Assembly: GCF_051297175.1 (NCBI RefSeq)
Contig: NZ_JBINNY010000001.1
Location: 4,964,135 to 5,028,134, forward strand
Source of the DNA: Dryocola sp051297175
GTDB taxonomy: Bacteria; Pseudomonadota; Gammaproteobacteria; Enterobacterales; Enterobacteriaceae
DNA: 64,000 bases
Reading direction: 5' to 3'
Part shown: positions 12,524-21,788 of the stretch, piece after piece
Position numbering within the stretch: the first letter of the stretch is position 1
Layout: every line of letters begins with the position of its first letter
Notes under the pieces: model-generated
What the model was told of the DNA's origin: nothing
Databases searched by the model: none
Seen by the model: the letters and a program-made list of their open reading frames with translations, nothing else
Position numbers and translations under genes: made by a program

Positions 12524-13918
12524 ATGACCAAATCTGCTCGCAATATGGCCGGGCTGCCGTGGATTGCGGCGATGGCCTTCTTTATGCAGGCGCTGGATGC
12601 CACCATCCTTAACACCGCCCTCCCCGCTATCGCCCACAGCCTTGGCCGCTCGCCGCTGGCGATGCAGTCCGCGATTATCAGCTACACGCTTACCGTTGCG
12701 ATGCTGATCCCGGTAAGCGGCTGGCTCGCCGACCGCTTCGGCACCCGTCGCGTGTTTATGGTTGCGGTTTCTCTCTTTACGCTCGGTTCGTTCGCCTGCG
12801 CCATGTCGGGCTCGCTAAGCCAGCTGGTTATCTTCCGCGTCATCCAGGGTATTGGCGGCGCAATGATGATGCCCGTTGCACGCCTGGCTTTACTGCGCGC
12901 CTATCCGCGCAGCGAACTGTTGCCGGTACTGAACTTCGTGACGATGCCAGGCCTGGTCGGCCCGATTCTGGGGCCGCTGCTGGGTGGGGTACTGGTGACA
13001 TGGGCGAGCTGGCACTGGATCTTCCTTATTAATATTCCTATCGGTATTCTCGGCCTGCTCTACGCGCGCAAATACATGCCAAACTTCACGACGCCGCGCC
13101 GCAGCTTCGATATGACAGGCTTCCTGCTGTTCGGCATAAGCCTGGTTGCCATCTCAAGCGGCATGGAGCTGTTCGGCGAACGCATCGTGGCAAGCTATAT
13201 CGGCATTCTGATTATCTTCGGAGGGCTGGCTTTGCTCGCGGCTTATATATGGCACGCGCGCCGCCACCCGACGCCCCTTATCGCTCTGCCGATGTTTAAA
13301 ACCCGAACCTTCTCGATAGGCATCATTGGCAACCTCGCCTCACGCCTGGGCACCGGGTGCGTGCCCTTCCTGATGCCTTTAATGCTGCAGGTCGGGTTTG
13401 GCTATACGGCATTAATTGCGGGCTGCATGATGGCACCAACCGCCTTCGGCTCGCTGCTGGCAAAATCAACCGTGACTCAGGTACTGCGCTGGTTCGGCTA
13501 CAGGAAGACGTTGGTCGGCATCACGCTGGTGATTGGTCTGCTGATTGGGCAGTTTTCCTTGCAGTCGCCGGGAATGGAGGTTTGGCTGCTGATCCTGCCG
13601 CTGTTTATTCTGGGGATGGCGATGTCCACACAGTTTACCGCCATGAACACCATTACGCTTGCCGACCTGACGGATGAAAACGCCAGCAGCGGTAACAGCG
13701 TGCTGGCCGTAACTCAGCAGCTCTCTATTAGCCTTGGCGTGGCGGTGAGCGCCGCGGTGCTCCGTCTTTATGAGGGAATCGACAGCATTAACACCGTCGA
13801 GCAGTTCCATTATACGTTCCTGACGATGGGCGCGGTGACGCTGGTTTCCGCGATGGTGTTCCTGCTGCTACGCCCGAAGGACGGGCGCAACCTGATAAAA
13901 GAACGCCACAGGCGCTAA
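12524..13918 (+). CDS. hsrA: MFS drug:H+ antiporter family protein HsrA (DHA2, 14 TM)
   Basis: A 464-residue membrane protein of the DHA2 (EmrB/QacA) class. Motif A is seen as GWLADRFGTRRV at about residue 66, preceded by the TM1 signature FFMQALDATILNTALPA. About 14 membrane segments are predicted by eye. E. coli HsrA is a putative exporter whose overexpression affects homocysteine resistance and stress phenotypes; the substrate is not known. The gene ends convergently with rbsR, and their stop codons overlap by four bases. Confidence 0.92.
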   Translation: MTKSARNMAGLPWIAAMAFFMQALDATILNTALPAIAHSLGRSPLAMQSAIISYTLTVAMLIPVSGWLADRFGTRRVFMVAVSLFTLGSFACAMSGSLSQLVIFRVIQGIGGAMMMPVARLALLRAYPRSELLPVLNFVTMPGLVGPILGPLLGGVLVTWASWHWIFLINIPIGILGLLYARKYMPNFTTPRRSFDMTGFLLFGISLVAISSGMELFGERIVASYIGILIIFGGLALLAAYIWHARRHPTPLIALPMFKTRTFSIGIIGNLASRLGTGCVPFLMPLMLQVGFGYTALIAGCMMAPTAFGSLLAKSTVTQVLRWFGYRKTLVGITLVIGLLIGQFSLQSPGMEVWLLILPLFILGMAMSTQFTAMNTITLADLTDENASSGNSVLAVTQQLSISLGVAVSAAVLRLYEGIDSINTVEQFHYTFLTMGAVTLVSAMVFLLLRPKDGRNLIKERHRR

Positions 13919-14907
13919 ACCGAACCGCGCTCCACCAGCTCCGGCGTCAGCAGCAGGCGCTGCTGCGCGAGGGTGGGCTGCGCCATACGATGAATCAACA
14001 CATCCACGGCTAGCTCGCCCAGCTCGTCTTTTGGCTGATGGATGGTCGTCAGCGGCGGCGTCATGTAGCGCGCCAGCTCAATGTCATCGTATCCCACAAC
14101 GGCCATATTACCCGGCACGCTCAACCCGGCTTGGTAAAGCGCGTGATAAGCACCCACCGCCATCGCATCGTTGCCGGTAAAGACCGCATGCGGCGGCTGA
14201 TCCAACGACAGCAGCGAGTTCATGGCCGTAAATCCGCCCTGAAACTCAAAGTCACCGATGATTTCATACCCAGGATGGATCTCAAGCCCGGCGGCCAGCA
14301 TCGCTTTGCGATAGCCTTCGAGGCGCAGCCGCGCGGGGGTTTTATCCTGCGGCCCGGCTATACAGGCAATGCGCGTGTATCCATTATCGATAAGATGCTG
14401 AGTCGCCATTTCGCCGCCCAGCAGGGAGTTATCCTGAATCACATCGCTTTCGCCTTCGAATGGCGCCCAGTCCATCATCACGGTGGGAATAGAAGGATAG
14501 CGATTCATGATCTCCGCAGAAGGGAGATGAGTTTCGGTACACAGCAGCAGCAGCCCGTCGACGCGTTTTTGCATCAGCGTTTCGAGGTTGCGGTTCATGC
14601 GCTGCTCGTCGCCTTCCGTATTACAAAGCACCAGGCTGTAACCACGCTCAAAGCAGCTACGCTCTACGCCGCGCACCAGCTCAGAATAGAACGGGTTGCT
14701 GCTGGCGGTGATCAGCATGCCGATGGTATGCGTTTGATTAAGCTTGAGGCTACGCGCCAGAGCGGAAGGCGCGTAGTTCAGCGTTTTGATCGCAGCGTCG
14801 ACCTTCTCGCGAATCGCCTCGCTCACGAACCGGTCGTTATTAATGACGTGTGAAACCGTCGAGGTGGAGACGCCCGCGAGGCGAGCGACATCTTTCATGG
14901 TGGCCAA
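13915..14907 (-). CDS. rbsR: ribose operon repressor RbsR
   Basis: A 330-residue LacI-family repressor. The N-terminal helix-turn-helix reads MKDVARLAGVSTSTVSHVIN and the hinge helix PSALARSLK follows. The periplasmic-binding-like ligand domain contains TGNDAMAVGAYHALYQ. The start taken is TTG, which gives the E. coli N-terminus MATMKDV; an ATG three codons later is possible. It lies 2 bp after rbsK as the last gene of the operon. It should bind the two palindromes upstream of rbsD and release them on binding ribose. Confidence 0.95.
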   Translation of the reverse strand: MATMKDVARLAGVSTSTVSHVINNDRFVSEAIREKVDAAIKTLNYAPSALARSLKLNQTHTIGMLITASSNPFYSELVRGVERSCFERGYSLVLCNTEGDEQRMNRNLETLMQKRVDGLLLLCTETHLPSAEIMNRYPSIPTVMMDWAPFEGESDVIQDNSLLGGEMATQHLIDNGYTRIACIAGPQDKTPARLRLEGYRKAMLAAGLEIHPGYEIIGDFEFQGGFTAMNSLLSLDQPPHAVFTGNDAMAVGAYHALYQAGLSVPGNMAVVGYDDIELARYMTPPLTTIHQPKDELGELAVDVLIHRMAQPTLAQQRLLLTPELVERGSV

Positions 14908-14909
14908 GA

Positions 14910-15839
14910 TTACCCCTGCTGCTGCAAGAACTCGTCAATTTCGTTGCGCCACGGCACGGAGGGCTGGGCACCTTTACGGGTGACGGCGATTGCGGCCGCG
15001 GCGTGTGCAAAGCGAATAGCCTCAGCCATAGGCTTATCTTCCAGCAGCGCCGTCACCAGCGCACCGTTAAAGGTGTCGCCTGCGGCAATGGTATCCACGG
15101 CTTTAACCTTAAAGCCCGGAACGCGCTGTCCCTTACCCCGATCGCTCAGCCATACGCCACGGCTGCCAAGCGTAATAATGACGGTTTCGATGCCTTTGCC
15201 GTGCAGCGCCTGCGCGGCTTTTTCCGCATCTTCGTCATTTTCAACACGAATACCGGTAAGCTTTTCCGCTTCGGTTTCGTTCGGGGTGATCATATCCACC
15301 AGCCCCAGCAGCTCGTCCGACAGCTCGCAGGCGGGCGCGGGGTTAAGCACGACTTTAGTCTGGTTCTGATGAGCAATTTTAGCCGCAGCCAGCACGCTTT
15401 CCAGCGGCGACTCCAGCTGCATTAATAACGCGGAGGCGTCGGCAATTTTCTGCTGCTGCGCGTTCACCAGCGCAGGCGTCAGCGCGCCGTTGGCTCCGGC
15501 ATGAATGCCAATCACGTTTTCACCTGCACCGTTTACGAAGATCAGCGCAACGCCAGTGGCGGCGTCTTTGATAGTGCTGATAGGCGCGGTGTCGATATTA
15601 TCGCTGGCCAACTGCTTGCACACGCGACTGCCGGTATCGTCGTCACCCACGCAGGCAATAAAGGCTATGTCTGCACCGCTACGCCCGGCTGCTACGGCCT
15701 GGTTAGCACCCTTCCCACCAAACGCCACCTGATACTCCTGCCCGGTGACGGTTTCACCCGGCGTGGGAAAGTGTTCAAGGTTGAGGATATGGTCTGCGTT
15801 GATACTGCCGAGGACGACGAGACTGCCTTTGCTTTTCAT
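14910..15839 (-). CDS. rbsK: ribokinase RbsK
   Basis: A 309-residue PfkB-family kinase that phosphorylates D-ribose to ribose-5-phosphate. The two PfkB signatures are present: GGKGANQAVAAGRSGA near residue 42 and DTIAAGDTFNGA near residue 250, containing the catalytic Asp and the anion hole. The C-terminus carries the cation-site residues typical of ribokinase. It is separated from rbsB by a 72-bp gap with a strong hairpin. Confidence 0.96.
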   Translation of the reverse strand: MKSKGSLVVLGSINADHILNLEHFPTPGETVTGQEYQVAFGGKGANQAVAAGRSGADIAFIACVGDDDTGSRVCKQLASDNIDTAPISTIKDAATGVALIFVNGAGENVIGIHAGANGALTPALVNAQQQKIADASALLMQLESPLESVLAAAKIAHQNQTKVVLNPAPACELSDELLGLVDMITPNETEAEKLTGIRVENDEDAEKAAQALHGKGIETVIITLGSRGVWLSDRGKGQRVPGFKVKAVDTIAAGDTFNGALVTALLEDKPMAEAIRFAHAAAAIAVTRKGAQPSVPWRNEIDEFLQQQG

Positions 15840-15858
15840 TATGTATGTCCAGTTAAGT

Positions 15859-15885
15859 GCGCCACCTCTATTTATAAGGTGGCGC
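15859..15885 (-). terminator. intercistronic hairpin between rbsB and rbsK
   Basis: A perfect 9-bp stem (GCGCCACCT / AGGTGGCGC) with a 9-nt loop and no long U-tract. It more likely protects the 3' end of the rbsDACB message, or partly attenuates rbsKR, than acts as a full terminator. Confidence 0.5.
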
Positions 15886-15911
15886 GATGCCCTGCTTTTC
15901 TTTTATTCGTC

Positions 15912-16799
15912 TTATTTAGTAACCAGCTTCAGGTCAACCGGGATTTTCGCGTCGACTTTCTCGCCCTTCAACACTTTATCCGCAGTTTCTACGCCGATGA
16001 CGCCGATTTGGTCAGCCATTTGCGCGACCGTTGCGCCCAGCTTGCCGCCTTCAACTGCCTTCACGCCGTCTGCGGTGCCGTCAAAGCCCACCACCAGCAC
16101 ATCGGTTTTACCTGCAGTTTGCAGCGCACGCAGCGCGCCCAGCGCCATTTCGTCGTTTTGAGCAAACACCGCCTGCACGTCAGGATGCGCGGTCAGCAGG
16201 TTCTGCATGACGTTCAGACCTTTTGTACGGTCGAAGTCCGCAGGCTGGCTCGCCAGAACGGTAAATTTGTGGGCTGCCGTTGCCTGCTTGAAGCCTTCGC
16301 CACGTTCGCGCGCGGCGGAAGCACCGGCGATCCCCTGCAGCTCGATAACCTTCGCGCCGTCACCGACTTTCTTGGCGATGAAGTCACCGGCCATTTTGCC
16401 GCCCGCGACGTTATCAGAAGCAATGTGGCTGACCACGGTGCCCTGGTTTGCCATACGGTCCAGGGTAATTACCGGGATTTTGGCCTGGTTGGCCATTTTC
16501 ACCGCGTTGCCTACCGCATCGGAATCGGTTGGGTTAATCAGCATAAGCTTGGTGCCACGAACCGTCAGGTCCTGCACGTTCGCCAGCTCTTTAGCCGGGT
16601 TGTTCTGCGAATCCAGCACGACCAGGTTGTAGCCCAGCTTGTCGGCTTCTTTCTGCGCGCCGTCTTTCAGGGAAACGAAGAACGGGTTATTGAGCGTGGA
16701 TACAACCAGCGCGATGGTGTCTTTCGCCATGGCGTTTGCGCTAACGGTGGCGCTCAGTGCAACAGCGGAAACCAGGGTAGCCAGCTTTTTCATATTCAT
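15912..16799 (-). CDS. rbsB: ribose ABC transporter periplasmic binding protein RbsB
   Basis: A 295-residue periplasmic protein with a signal peptide (MNMKKLATLVSAVALSAT...; cleavage after ANAMA). The mature part begins KDTIALVVSTLNNPFF, and the ribose-pocket region contains QNDEMALGALRAL and FDGTADG, as in E. coli RbsB. It delivers ribose to RbsC/RbsA and also to the Trg chemoreceptor in E. coli. The ATG two codons before MKK is the start used; starting at the internal MKK is equally possible. Confidence 0.96.
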   Translation of the reverse strand: MNMKKLATLVSAVALSATVSANAMAKDTIALVVSTLNNPFFVSLKDGAQKEADKLGYNLVVLDSQNNPAKELANVQDLTVRGTKLMLINPTDSDAVGNAVKMANQAKIPVITLDRMANQGTVVSHIASDNVAGGKMAGDFIAKKVGDGAKVIELQGIAGASAARERGEGFKQATAAHKFTVLASQPADFDRTKGLNVMQNLLTAHPDVQAVFAQNDEMALGALRALQTAGKTDVLVVGFDGTADGVKAVEGGKLGATVAQMADQIGVIGVETADKVLKGEKVDAKIPVDLKLVTK

Positions 16800-16825
16800 A
16801 GTCAGATGTCCTGTAGGGTTATGAT

Positions 16826-17791
16826 TTACTGCTTTTTGTTGTCCACCAGCACCGCCAGCAAAATAACCACTGCTTTGACGATCATCTGGTAATAAGAAGA
16901 AACACCTAATAGGTTCAGCCCGTTGTTCAGGAAGCCCAGGATCAGCGCGCCGATCAGCGTCCCGACAATACGCCCCTTGCCGCCCGCAAGGCTGGTACCG
17001 CCAAGCACAACGGCGGCGATAGCGTCCAGCTCGTAGCCGGTGCCTGCCGTAGGCTGTGCGGAGGAAAGCCGCGCCACTTCGATGATCCCGGCAAGCGAAG
17101 CCAGCAGACCACAGAGTGAGTAAACGATAATTTTGACTTTGTTAACGCTGATGCCGGACAGGCGCGTCGCCGCCTCGTTGCCGCCAAGCGCGTAGATGTA
17201 ACGGCCCAGACGAGTATGGTGCAGCATGTACCAGGCGGCCAGGAACACCACACCCATAATCCATACCGGCGTTGGAATACCCAGCGGGCGGCCGATACCA
17301 AACCAGCCAAACACGTCGGCGTTGTCAGAGAAGCCCGTATTTACCGGGCTGCCGTTGGTATACACCATGGTTACCCCGCGCAGCAGCAGCATCATCACCA
17401 GCGTCGCGATAAACGCCTGCACCCGCCCTTTCGCAACGATAACGCCAGTCACGGCCCCGATTGCGGCACCCAGCGCCAGCGCCGCGGCAACCGCCACCAG
17501 CGCATTCACTTCAAGGCCAACAATCGAGGCGGCCACCGCCCCGGTCAGCGCCAGCAAAGAACCGACGGACAGGTCGATCCCGGAGGTCAGAATGACCAGC
17601 GTCATCCCCACCGCCATGATGGCGTTCACGGAGGTTTGCTGCAGGATGTTAAACAGGTTATTGACGGTAAAGAAGTTCGGGCTCAGGCTCGAGACAATCG
17701 CAATCAGCACCAGCAGCGCGATCAGCGATTTTTGATCCAACAACCACGCTTTAGTGAACCAGCGGCGGGTAGAAACAGACTGGGTACTCAT
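16826..17791 (-). CDS. rbsC: ribose ABC transporter permease RbsC
   Basis: A 321-residue BPD_transp_2-family permease with about 10 membrane segments. Conserved stretches include SGIDLSVGSLLALTGA and VVLGGTSLAGGKGRIVGT, which are characteristic of sugar permeases of the RbsC/XylH type. Its ATG directly abuts the rbsA stop, so translation is probably coupled. Confidence 0.96.
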   Translation of the reverse strand: MSTQSVSTRRWFTKAWLLDQKSLIALLVLIAIVSSLSPNFFTVNNLFNILQQTSVNAIMAVGMTLVILTSGIDLSVGSLLALTGAVAASIVGLEVNALVAVAAALALGAAIGAVTGVIVAKGRVQAFIATLVMMLLLRGVTMVYTNGSPVNTGFSDNADVFGWFGIGRPLGIPTPVWIMGVVFLAAWYMLHHTRLGRYIYALGGNEAATRLSGISVNKVKIIVYSLCGLLASLAGIIEVARLSSAQPTAGTGYELDAIAAVVLGGTSLAGGKGRIVGTLIGALILGFLNNGLNLLGVSSYYQMIVKAVVILLAVLVDNKKQ

Positions 17792-19303
17792 TTATGCAGA
17801 CTCCTGATTCACGCGATTAAGCTTACCGACGGCCGCCGCCATCAATGTTTCCTGGGTGGCCTCTTCGCGGGTAAAGACTCCGCCAAGGTGCCCTTCATGC
17901 ATCACCATGATGCGGTCGCTCATGCCCAGCACCTCAGGCATTTCCGACGAAACGAGGATGATGCTCAGCCCATCGGCTTTAAACTGGTTGATTAACTGAT
18001 AAATCTCTTTCTTTGCGCCAACGTCTACGCCACGGGTCGGCTCGTCCAGAATCAGCACTTTCGGGCGCGTCATCAGCCCGCGCGCAATGGCGACCTTTTG
18101 CTGGTTGCCGCCGGAGAGCAGGCCAATCGGCTGCTCGATTGACGGCGTTTTAACGTTGAACAGACGGACAAAGTCCTGCACCGCCTGCTGCTCATCTTTA
18201 TGCTTCAGGCTGCCGACGTTATGGCTAAAATAGCGCAGCGCGGTCAGCGACATGTTCTCTTTCACCGACATGCCGAGCACCAGCCCGTCGCGCTTGCGGT
18301 CCTCGGAGATATACACGATGCCGTTCGCCAGGCCGTCCTGCGGGGAACGCGCCACCACTTCGCGGCCATCCAGCGCAACGTAGCCGCCGGTACGCGACAG
18401 CGCGCCGTACAGCACCTTCATTAATTCTGTACGCCCAGCACCCATCAGCCCGGCCACGCCGAGGATTTCGCCTTTGCGCAGGGTGAAGCTAACGTCGTTT
18501 ACGCCCGGCCCGGAGAGGTTATCGACGCGCAGACGAATCTCGCCCGGCTCTTTATTCAGGCGCGGGTACTGGTCTTCAAGCTTGCGTCCGACCATCATTT
18601 CAATCAGCGAGTCTTCGGTGAGCGACGCCACCTCGCGTTCGGCAATGAACTGGCCGTCGCGGAAGACGGTGACGTCATCGCAAATCTCGAAAATCTCTTT
18701 CATGCGGTGGGAAATATAGACGATGCCGCGCCCTTGGCCTTTCAGCTCGCGGATCACGCGGAACAGCGATTCCGTTTCGGTATCGGTCAGCGCATCCGTC
18801 GGCTCGTCCATCACGATGACTTTGGATTCGAAGCTCAGCACCTTGGCGATTTCAACCATCTGCTGGTCGCCAATCGACAGATCGCCCACCAGCCGCTGGC
18901 TGTTAAAGCGCAGGTTAAGCTTCAGCAGCAGCTTGTCCGCCTCGGCGTACATTTTCTTCCAGTCGATCTTGCCGAAGCGGTTAACGAACTCGCGCCCGAG
19001 GAAGATGTTTTCCGCAATGCTGAGCTGCGGGATCAGGTTGAGCTCCTGATGAATAATGCCGATCCCCGCTTCCTGCGAAGATTTCGGGCCGTTGAACGTG
19101 GTTTCCTGCCCAAGCCATAAGAGCGAACCGGCATCGCGTTGATAAATGCCGGTTAACACTTTCATCATGGTGGATTTGCCCGCGCCGTTCTCGCCCACCA
19201 GCGCCATCACGCGTCCGGGATAAACGTTCAGCGCGGCGCCAGAAAGAGCTTTTACGCCTGGGAACGCTTTATCGATCCCTTTGAGTTGCAGTAACGGTTC
19301 CAT
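17792..19303 (-). CDS. rbsA: ribose ABC transporter ATPase RbsA (two ABC domains)
   Basis: A 503-residue fused ATPase. Domain 1 has Walker A GENGAGKST at about residues 37-45, signature LSIGDQQ and Walker B VIVMDEP. Domain 2 has a degenerate Walker A (GLMGAGRTE), signature LLSGGNQQK and Walker B VLILDEP. An active first site and a degenerate second site are typical of sugar importers of this class. It lies 7 bp downstream of rbsD. Confidence 0.96.
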   Translation of the reverse strand: MEPLLQLKGIDKAFPGVKALSGAALNVYPGRVMALVGENGAGKSTMMKVLTGIYQRDAGSLLWLGQETTFNGPKSSQEAGIGIIHQELNLIPQLSIAENIFLGREFVNRFGKIDWKKMYAEADKLLLKLNLRFNSQRLVGDLSIGDQQMVEIAKVLSFESKVIVMDEPTDALTDTETESLFRVIRELKGQGRGIVYISHRMKEIFEICDDVTVFRDGQFIAEREVASLTEDSLIEMMVGRKLEDQYPRLNKEPGEIRLRVDNLSGPGVNDVSFTLRKGEILGVAGLMGAGRTELMKVLYGALSRTGGYVALDGREVVARSPQDGLANGIVYISEDRKRDGLVLGMSVKENMSLTALRYFSHNVGSLKHKDEQQAVQDFVRLFNVKTPSIEQPIGLLSGGNQQKVAIARGLMTRPKVLILDEPTRGVDVGAKKEIYQLINQFKADGLSIILVSSEMPEVLGMSDRIMVMHEGHLGGVFTREEATQETLMAAAVGKLNRVNQESA

Positions 19304-19310
19304 GCCGGCC

Positions 19311-19730
19311 TCAGAAAGTTACGCCAGCGCAGAGAATGACATTCGCATACGGGGAACACTCCCCGCTGCGAATAACCGCATGTGCCTGCGCGGTGTGCTG
19401 CTTAAACTGCTCGTGACTGATATAGCGAATAGAAATGGTGTTTCCCTGGTGTTGTTGCAGCTGTTCGATGTGTTTGAGCAGCGTTTCGTGGAGCTCTGGA
19501 TTATGTTGTTGGATTTCCTGAGCAAGGATCGCCGCTTCAACCTGCATCTCCTGCGTTACGACATCCACGACCTGCATAAAGCCGGGTACGCCGTGTGTCA
19601 GCGCCAAATCAATGCGCTGCGTGCTGCGCGGAATGGGCAACCCGGCATCGGCAACCACCAGCATGTCGGTGTGGCCAAGACGGGAAATAACGGACGAGAT
19701 ATCAGCGTTGAGAACGGTGCCTTTCTTCAT
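19311..19730 (-). CDS. rbsD: D-ribose pyranase RbsD
   Basis: A 139-residue cytosolic enzyme, first gene of the operon. It interconverts beta-D-ribopyranose and ribofuranose, supplying the form used by RbsK. The conserved His of the active site is in ISRLGHTDMLVVADAG (about residue 20), and the C-terminal NVILCAGVTF is the usual end of the family. The length equals E. coli RbsD. Confidence 0.96.
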   Translation of the reverse strand: MKKGTVLNADISSVISRLGHTDMLVVADAGLPIPRSTQRIDLALTHGVPGFMQVVDVVTQEMQVEAAILAQEIQQHNPELHETLLKHIEQLQQHQGNTISIRYISHEQFKQHTAQAHAVIRSGECSPYANVILCAGVTF

Positions 19731-19744
19731 TTTCTTACTCCACT

Positions 19745-19838
19745 AGCGAAACGTTTCGCTGATTCGGAGTGTAGGAAATGTCATGGCGACAAAACAACCA
19801 CCAGGTTATGAAAATGTGATCGGTATCGAAACGTTTCG
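19745..19838 (-). promoter_or_regulatory. rbs promoter with two RbsR palindromes and a possible CRP site
   Basis: Two copies of the LacI-family palindrome CGAAACGTTTCG are present: 19747-19758, within the 16-bp AGCGAAACGTTTCGCT at 19745-19760, and 19827-19838. Their centres are 80 bp apart. On the minus strand a -10-like TACACT lies at 19768-19773, with a weak -35-like TTGTTT 18 bp upstream, so the proximal palindrome sits near the start site. A CRP-like half (TCACA) on the minus strand lies just inside the distal palindrome. Repression by looping is an inference. Confidence 0.75.
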
Positions 19839-19883
19839 CTCATCATTTTCACAAGCGGTTAAATGAGAGCGCGCTCGGCCACA

Positions 19884-19915
19884 ATAAAAAACGCCCCTTC
19901 GGTTGAAGAGGCGTT
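19884..19915 (-). terminator. kup terminator
   Basis: On the minus strand, five bases after the kup stop, AACGCC(T)CTTC and GAAG(G)GGCGTT form a 10-bp stem with one internal mismatch and a 4-nt loop, followed by a U-run. Confidence 0.75.
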
Positions 19916-19919
19916 CTCG

Positions 19920-21788
19920 TTAAATCTCGACCTGGGTGCCCAGCTCGATAACCCTGTTCGGCGGGATCTCAAACTGGTCCGGTGCCCGCAGGGCGTTGCG
20001 CTGAAGCGCCAGGAACAACTTGCCGCGCAGGCGCAGATACCATGGCCGTTTACCGATAATCAGCGACTCGTGGGACATAAAGAACGATGTCTCGGTCATC
20101 CTGCAGCTCAGCCCTTCCAGGCCGCAGCGGTGGAAGATTTCCTCAACGTTCGGCGTTTCGCGCCAGCCGTAGCTTGCCACCACGCGCCAGAAGGTCGGCG
20201 AAAGCTGCTCGATGGAAACGCGCTTAACGTTGTGAACGTACGGCGCATCTTCGGTTCGCAGCGTCAGCAGCACCACGCGCTCGTGCAGCACCTTGTTGTG
20301 CTTGAGGTTATGCAGCATCGCAAAAGGAATGACGTTCAGCGCGCGAGACATGTAAACCGCGGTGCCCGGCACGCGTACCGGCGGCGACTTTTCAAGTGAG
20401 GCGATCATCGCTTCCAGAGAGTTGCCGTGTTCATGCATACGCCGCAGCAGGCGGAAACGCTCGCTTTTCCAGGTCGTCATGATGATGAACATCACCAGCG
20501 CCAGGCTAAGCGGCAGCCAGCCGCCGGAGAAGATTTTCACGGCGTTGGCGGAGAACAGCGGGATATCAATGCACAGGAAACCGACGCCCATCAGCAGCAC
20601 GCCGATTTTGTTCCAGTGCCAGTTTTTACGCGCCACGGTACAGACAAGAATAGACGTCAGCACCATGGTGCCGGTGACCGCAATCCCGTAAGCCGCCGCC
20701 AGGTTACTGGAATGCTCGAAGCTAACGATGACGATAACCACGGAGATATAGAGGATCCAGTTAATCGCTGGAACGTAAATCTGCCCGGACTCCATTTCCG
20801 AGGTGTGGATAATGCGCATCGGCGACAGGTAGCCCAGGCGCACGGCCTGGCGAGTCAGCGAGAAGACGCCGGAGATAACCGCCTGGGAGGCGATAACCGT
20901 GGCAAGGGTCGCCAGAATCATCAGCGGAATCAGCGCCCAGTCGGGGGCCAGCAGGAAGAACGGGTTTTTAATCGCTTCCGGCGTTGTCAGCAGCAGCGCG
21001 CCCTGGCCGAAGTAGTTCAGCACCAGCGACGGCAGCACGACGGCGAACCACGCGATACGAATCGGGAATTTGCCGAAGTGCCCCATATCCGCATACAGCG
21101 CTTCCACGCCGGTAATAGAAAGCACGACCGCGCCCAGCGCAAAGAACGACACGGTTTTATATTCGAGGAAGAAGTGAACCGCCCAGGCCGGATTCAGCGC
21201 CTGAAGCACTTCCGGGTTAGCGATAATACTGCGCGCGCCAAGAACGGCGAGCACCAGGAACCACAGCAGCATCACCGGGGCGAACAGCTTGCCCACCATG
21301 CCGGTGCCGTGTTTTTGAATCATAAACAGCAGCGTCAGCACGATTATCGACAGCGGGACGATATAGGCATCCAGCGACGGCGCGGCTATCTCAAGCCCCT
21401 CTATCGCAGACATGACCGATATCGCCGGGGTTATCACCACCTCGCCATAGAAGAAGCTGCCGCCGATAAGCCCCATGATCACCAGCACCGAGGTCATTCT
21501 TGCCGAGGTGTTACGCCCGGCCAAAGACATCAGCGTCAGGATCCCACCTTCACCGGCGTTATCCGCACGCATGACAAAGGTGAGGTACTTCACGGAAACG
21601 ACAAGAATCAGCAGCCAAAAAATTAAGGACAAAAATCCGAACACGGCGTCGCGTTCTACGCCAAAACCAAACTGACCGGACAGACATTCACGAAGGGTAT
21701 AAAGCGGGCTGGTACCGATATCGCCGTACACCACCCCAATTGCAGCCAGCGTAATCGCGGGCAATGATTGTTTATTATCAGCGCTCAT
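19920..21788 (-). CDS. kup: low-affinity potassium transporter Kup (TrkD)
   Basis: A 622-residue KUP/HAK/KT-family K+:H+ symporter, the E. coli length. The N-terminus has the family signature GVVYGDIGTSPLYTLRE at about residue 19; about 12 membrane helices follow (residues 15-430), then a cytosolic C-terminal domain. A long antisense open frame lies opposite it but has no protein features. It is divergent from ravA. Confidence 0.96.
   Translation of the reverse strand: MSADNKQSLPAITLAAIGVVYGDIGTSPLYTLRECLSGQFGFGVERDAVFGFLSLIFWLLILVVSVKYLTFVMRADNAGEGGILTLMSLAGRNTSARMTSVLVIMGLIGGSFFYGEVVITPAISVMSAIEGLEIAAPSLDAYIVPLSIIVLTLLFMIQKHGTGMVGKLFAPVMLLWFLVLAVLGARSIIANPEVLQALNPAWAVHFFLEYKTVSFFALGAVVLSITGVEALYADMGHFGKFPIRIAWFAVVLPSLVLNYFGQGALLLTTPEAIKNPFFLLAPDWALIPLMILATLATVIASQAVISGVFSLTRQAVRLGYLSPMRIIHTSEMESGQIYVPAINWILYISVVIVIVSFEHSSNLAAAYGIAVTGTMVLTSILVCTVARKNWHWNKIGVLLMGVGFLCIDIPLFSANAVKIFSGGWLPLSLALVMFIIMTTWKSERFRLLRRMHEHGNSLEAMIASLEKSPPVRVPGTAVYMSRALNVIPFAMLHNLKHNKVLHERVVLLTLRTEDAPYVHNVKRVSIEQLSPTFWRVVASYGWRETPNVEEIFHRCGLEGLSCRMTETSFFMSHESLIIGKRPWYLRLRGKLFLALQRNALRAPDQFEIPPNRVIELGTQVEI

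Noticed and set aside
15501..16892. Long plus-strand open frame (about 460 codons) opposite rbsK and rbsB
   Set aside because: It is antisense to two clear ribose genes, has a low-complexity His/Gln/Arg-rich composition and no ribosome-binding site. Such frames are common opposite GC-rich genes.
19886..19918. Second small gene between rbsD and kup
   Set aside because: The interval is fully explained by the rbs promoter, the two RbsR palindromes and the kup terminator.
20427..21626. 400-codon plus-strand open frame opposite kup
   Set aside because: It is antisense to an intact kup gene and very rich in Arg, Gln and His with no recognisable domain; this is a codon-bias shadow.
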